Of a DNA stretch of 64,000 nt, positions 62,095-64,000 are shown piece by piece. The notes beneath the pieces are model-generated. The model had not been told where the DNA came from. It saw only the letters and a list, made by a program, of their open reading frames with translations, and ran no database searches. This DNA is from Siphonodentalium dalli. Lineage: Eukaryota; Mollusca; Scaphopoda; Gadilida; Siphonodentaliidae. The stretch's first letter is position 1. Every line of letters starts with the position of its first letter. The stretch covers positions 156,695,152-156,759,151 of the forward strand of contig CP136066.1 in assembly GCA_032622095.1 (NCBI GenBank), in the 5' to 3' direction. The translations under genes and the position numbers were made by a program.

Positions 62095-63376
62095 GGTTAA
62101 ATAGCCTTGATAATATTGTAACGATACCTCATACTAATGCTGATTGAGTTTAGTTTTATGTTAAATAGCCTTGATAATAGTGTAACGATACCTCATACTA
62201 ATGCTGATTGAATTTAGTTTTAGGTTAAATAGCCTTGATAATAGTGTAACGATACCTCATACTAATGTTGATTGAGTTTAGTTTTAGGTTAAATAGCCTT
62301 GATATTAGTGTAACGATACCTCATACTAATGCTGATTGAGTTTAGTTTTAGGTTAAATAGCCTTGATAATAGTGTAGCAATACCTCATACTAATGCTGAT
62401 TGAATTTAGTTTTAGGTTAAATAGCCTTGATAATAGTGTAACGATACCTCATACTAATGCTGATTGAATTTAGTTTTAGGTTAAATAGCCTTGATAATAG
62501 TGTAGCAATACCTCATACTAATGCTGATTGAGTTTAGTTTTATGTTAAATAGCCTTGATAATAGTGTAACGATACCTCATACTAATGCTGATTGAATTTA
62601 GTTTTAGGTTAAATAGCCTTGATAATAGTGTAGCAATACCTCATACTAATGCTGATTGAGTTTAGTTTTATGTTAAATAGCCTTGATAATAGTGTAACGA
62701 TACCTCATACTAATGCTGATTGAATTTAGTTTTAGGTTAAATAGCCTTGATAATAGTGTAACGATACCTCATACTAATGTTGATTGAGTTTAGTTTTAGG
62801 TTAAATAGCCTTGATATTAGTGTAACGATACCTCATACTAATGCTGATTGAGTTTAGTTTTAGGTTAAATAGCCTTGATAATAGTGTAGCAATACCTCAT
62901 ACTAATGCTGATTGAATTTAGTTTTAGGTTAAATAGCCTTGATAATAGTGTAACGATACCTCATACTAATGCTGATTGAATTTAGTTTTAGGTTAAATAG
63001 CCTTGATAATAGTGTAGCAATACCTCATACTAATGCTGATTGAGTTTAGTTTTATGTTAAATAGCCTTGATAATAGTGTAACGATACCTCATACTAATGC
63101 TGATTGAATTTAGTTTTAGGTTAAATAGCCTTGATAATAGTGTAACGATACCTCATACTAATGTTGATTGAGTTTAGTTTTAGGTTAAATAGCCTTGATA
63201 TTAGTGTAACGATACCTCATACTAATGCTGATTGAGTTTAGTTTTAGGTTAAATAGCCTTGATAATAGTGTAAAGATACCTCATACTAATGCTGATTGAA
63301 TTTAGTTTTAGGTTAAATAGCCTTGATAATAGTGTAACGATACCTCATAAGTACTAATGCTGATTGATTATTTCAG
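62095..63376 (+). repeat. 64-bp tandem array running into the exon 14 acceptor
   Basis: About 20 direct units of GGTTAAATAGCCTTGATAAT, AGTGTAACGATACCTCATAC, TAATGCTGATTGAGTTTAG, TTTTA. The last copy carries three extra bases (CATAAGTACTAATGC) and ends TGATTATTTCAG, the real acceptor. Internal units have GAGTTTAGTTTTAG at the matching place. Each unit holds a branch-like TACTAAT. The marked variant GATATTAG recurs at 62301, 62813 and 63197, spaced 8 and 6 units. Confidence 0.95.
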
Positions 63377-63469
63377 ACCATTATTCCTGCCTTACCAGAC
63401 TGTGATAACTGCCGAGTCTTTCTCTGTGTCTAGCAATATAGTGGCTGATGCACCTACGTCATTGCTCAG
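63377..63469 (+). CDS. ATG2: ATG2 exon 14 of window (phase 2 to 2)
   Basis: The acceptor is TTGATTATTTCAG and the donor CTCAG|GTTAGT. The translation is R-PLFLPYQTVITAESFSVSSN, then IVADAPTSLLR, completing DYRPL across the junction. It matches the vertebrate YRPLYLPIRSLLTVETFSVSSS stretch. The gene continues past the window, since the exon ends in phase 2 with no stop. The 64-bp array runs right up to its acceptor. Confidence 0.96.
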
Positions 63470-64000
63470 GTTAGTGATTGAGGCCCAGACATGTTAAGTT
63501 TTCAAAATGTCAATCCGGGAGATTTTTTTCGGGAGGTCTGCCCAAAAATGTTCGTGTTCCAAAAATCATTTTATGATGAAGATTACATAGTTTTAAATGA
63601 GTTTCTATTTGTGTTTATTTTATAAATATATACACCTTATATAAAATGGTAATGAATGTCCTGTTGGTAAATGTAATAGAGCTGCTGTGAGTGGGAGATA
63701 ATTGCATGTTTAAGTGTTTATATAAAAATAATACACGGGAAAATCCGGCATGCTTAACTTCCTGTTTCCTGTTAAAAGCATATAGAGTTTTCTCCCTTCT
63801 ACCGTAATATATGCACTGTGTTGACCCAATGTTCTTAATCGATCTATTTTGATTTTGTCAGGGATATTTCTGCGGCAGTTTTATTTAACATGTTGGGTTT
63901 GAAAATAAAATGATTTTTAGTTTTAATTATTTATTTTTATCAAGCACAGAAAAATAGAACACAAAATGCACAAAAATAAAAAATAAAATAAAACAAAACA

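Overview
This window is eukaryotic nuclear DNA. It is AT-rich, has no bacterial-type operons, and its coding sequence is split into short exons with canonical GT-AG introns. The only gene I can support is the middle of an animal ATG2 gene on the + strand, encoding the autophagy lipid-transfer protein that is ATG2A/ATG2B in vertebrates. Fourteen exons (2771-63469) join in frame into 644 complete codons plus two bases. They follow the order of vertebrate ATG2 as I recall it, including an RFPIPDLR block, a YNRLNNDLLLWEP block and a WSCAVDYRP block that carries the Cys-Ala-Asp signature of the ATG2 CAD region. The beginning and end of the gene lie outside the window. The host looks like an invertebrate metazoan; I cannot place it further from sequence alone.

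Layout. 1-2770 is upstream intron filled with dispersed repeats and foldback elements. 2771-2872 is the first visible exon. 2873-43587 is a 40.7 kb intron that is almost entirely one 59-bp tandem repeat, roughly 650 units (2814-42770), interrupted by two transposon-like insertions (about 4415-5399 and 42267-42598). From 43588 to 59510 twelve more exons lie between introns full of short TTAA-flanked inverted-repeat elements, a hAT-like insertion, foldbacks and simple repeats. 62095-63376 is a second tandem array, about 20 units of 64 bp, that runs directly into the acceptor of the last visible exon (63377-63469).

Main observation. The 59-bp satellite is not foreign DNA. It is the last 59 bases of the ATG2 exon at 2814-2872, copied hundreds of times together with its exon/intron junction, so every unit carries a GAG|GTACGT or GAG|GTATGT donor-like site. 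A decayed separate copy of the same exon lies just past the array (43250-43314). Three other junctions of the same gene also carry tandem duplications across or next to a splice site: a 20-bp acceptor duplication (54431-54470), a 25-bp acceptor duplication (59374-59423) and the 64-bp array at the last acceptor. Reading through the first donor meets a stop after six codons, and a CAG-to-donor pseudo-exon from any unit would begin with TAG. Correct expression therefore depends on ignoring the decoys, on using them as zero-length (recursive) splice steps, or on degrading the products.

Limits. Every exon call comes from reading the translation, the splice sites, the phase agreement and remembered ATG2 homology; no search was run. 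Repeat boundaries are by eye, and satellite copy number depends on assembly accuracy.
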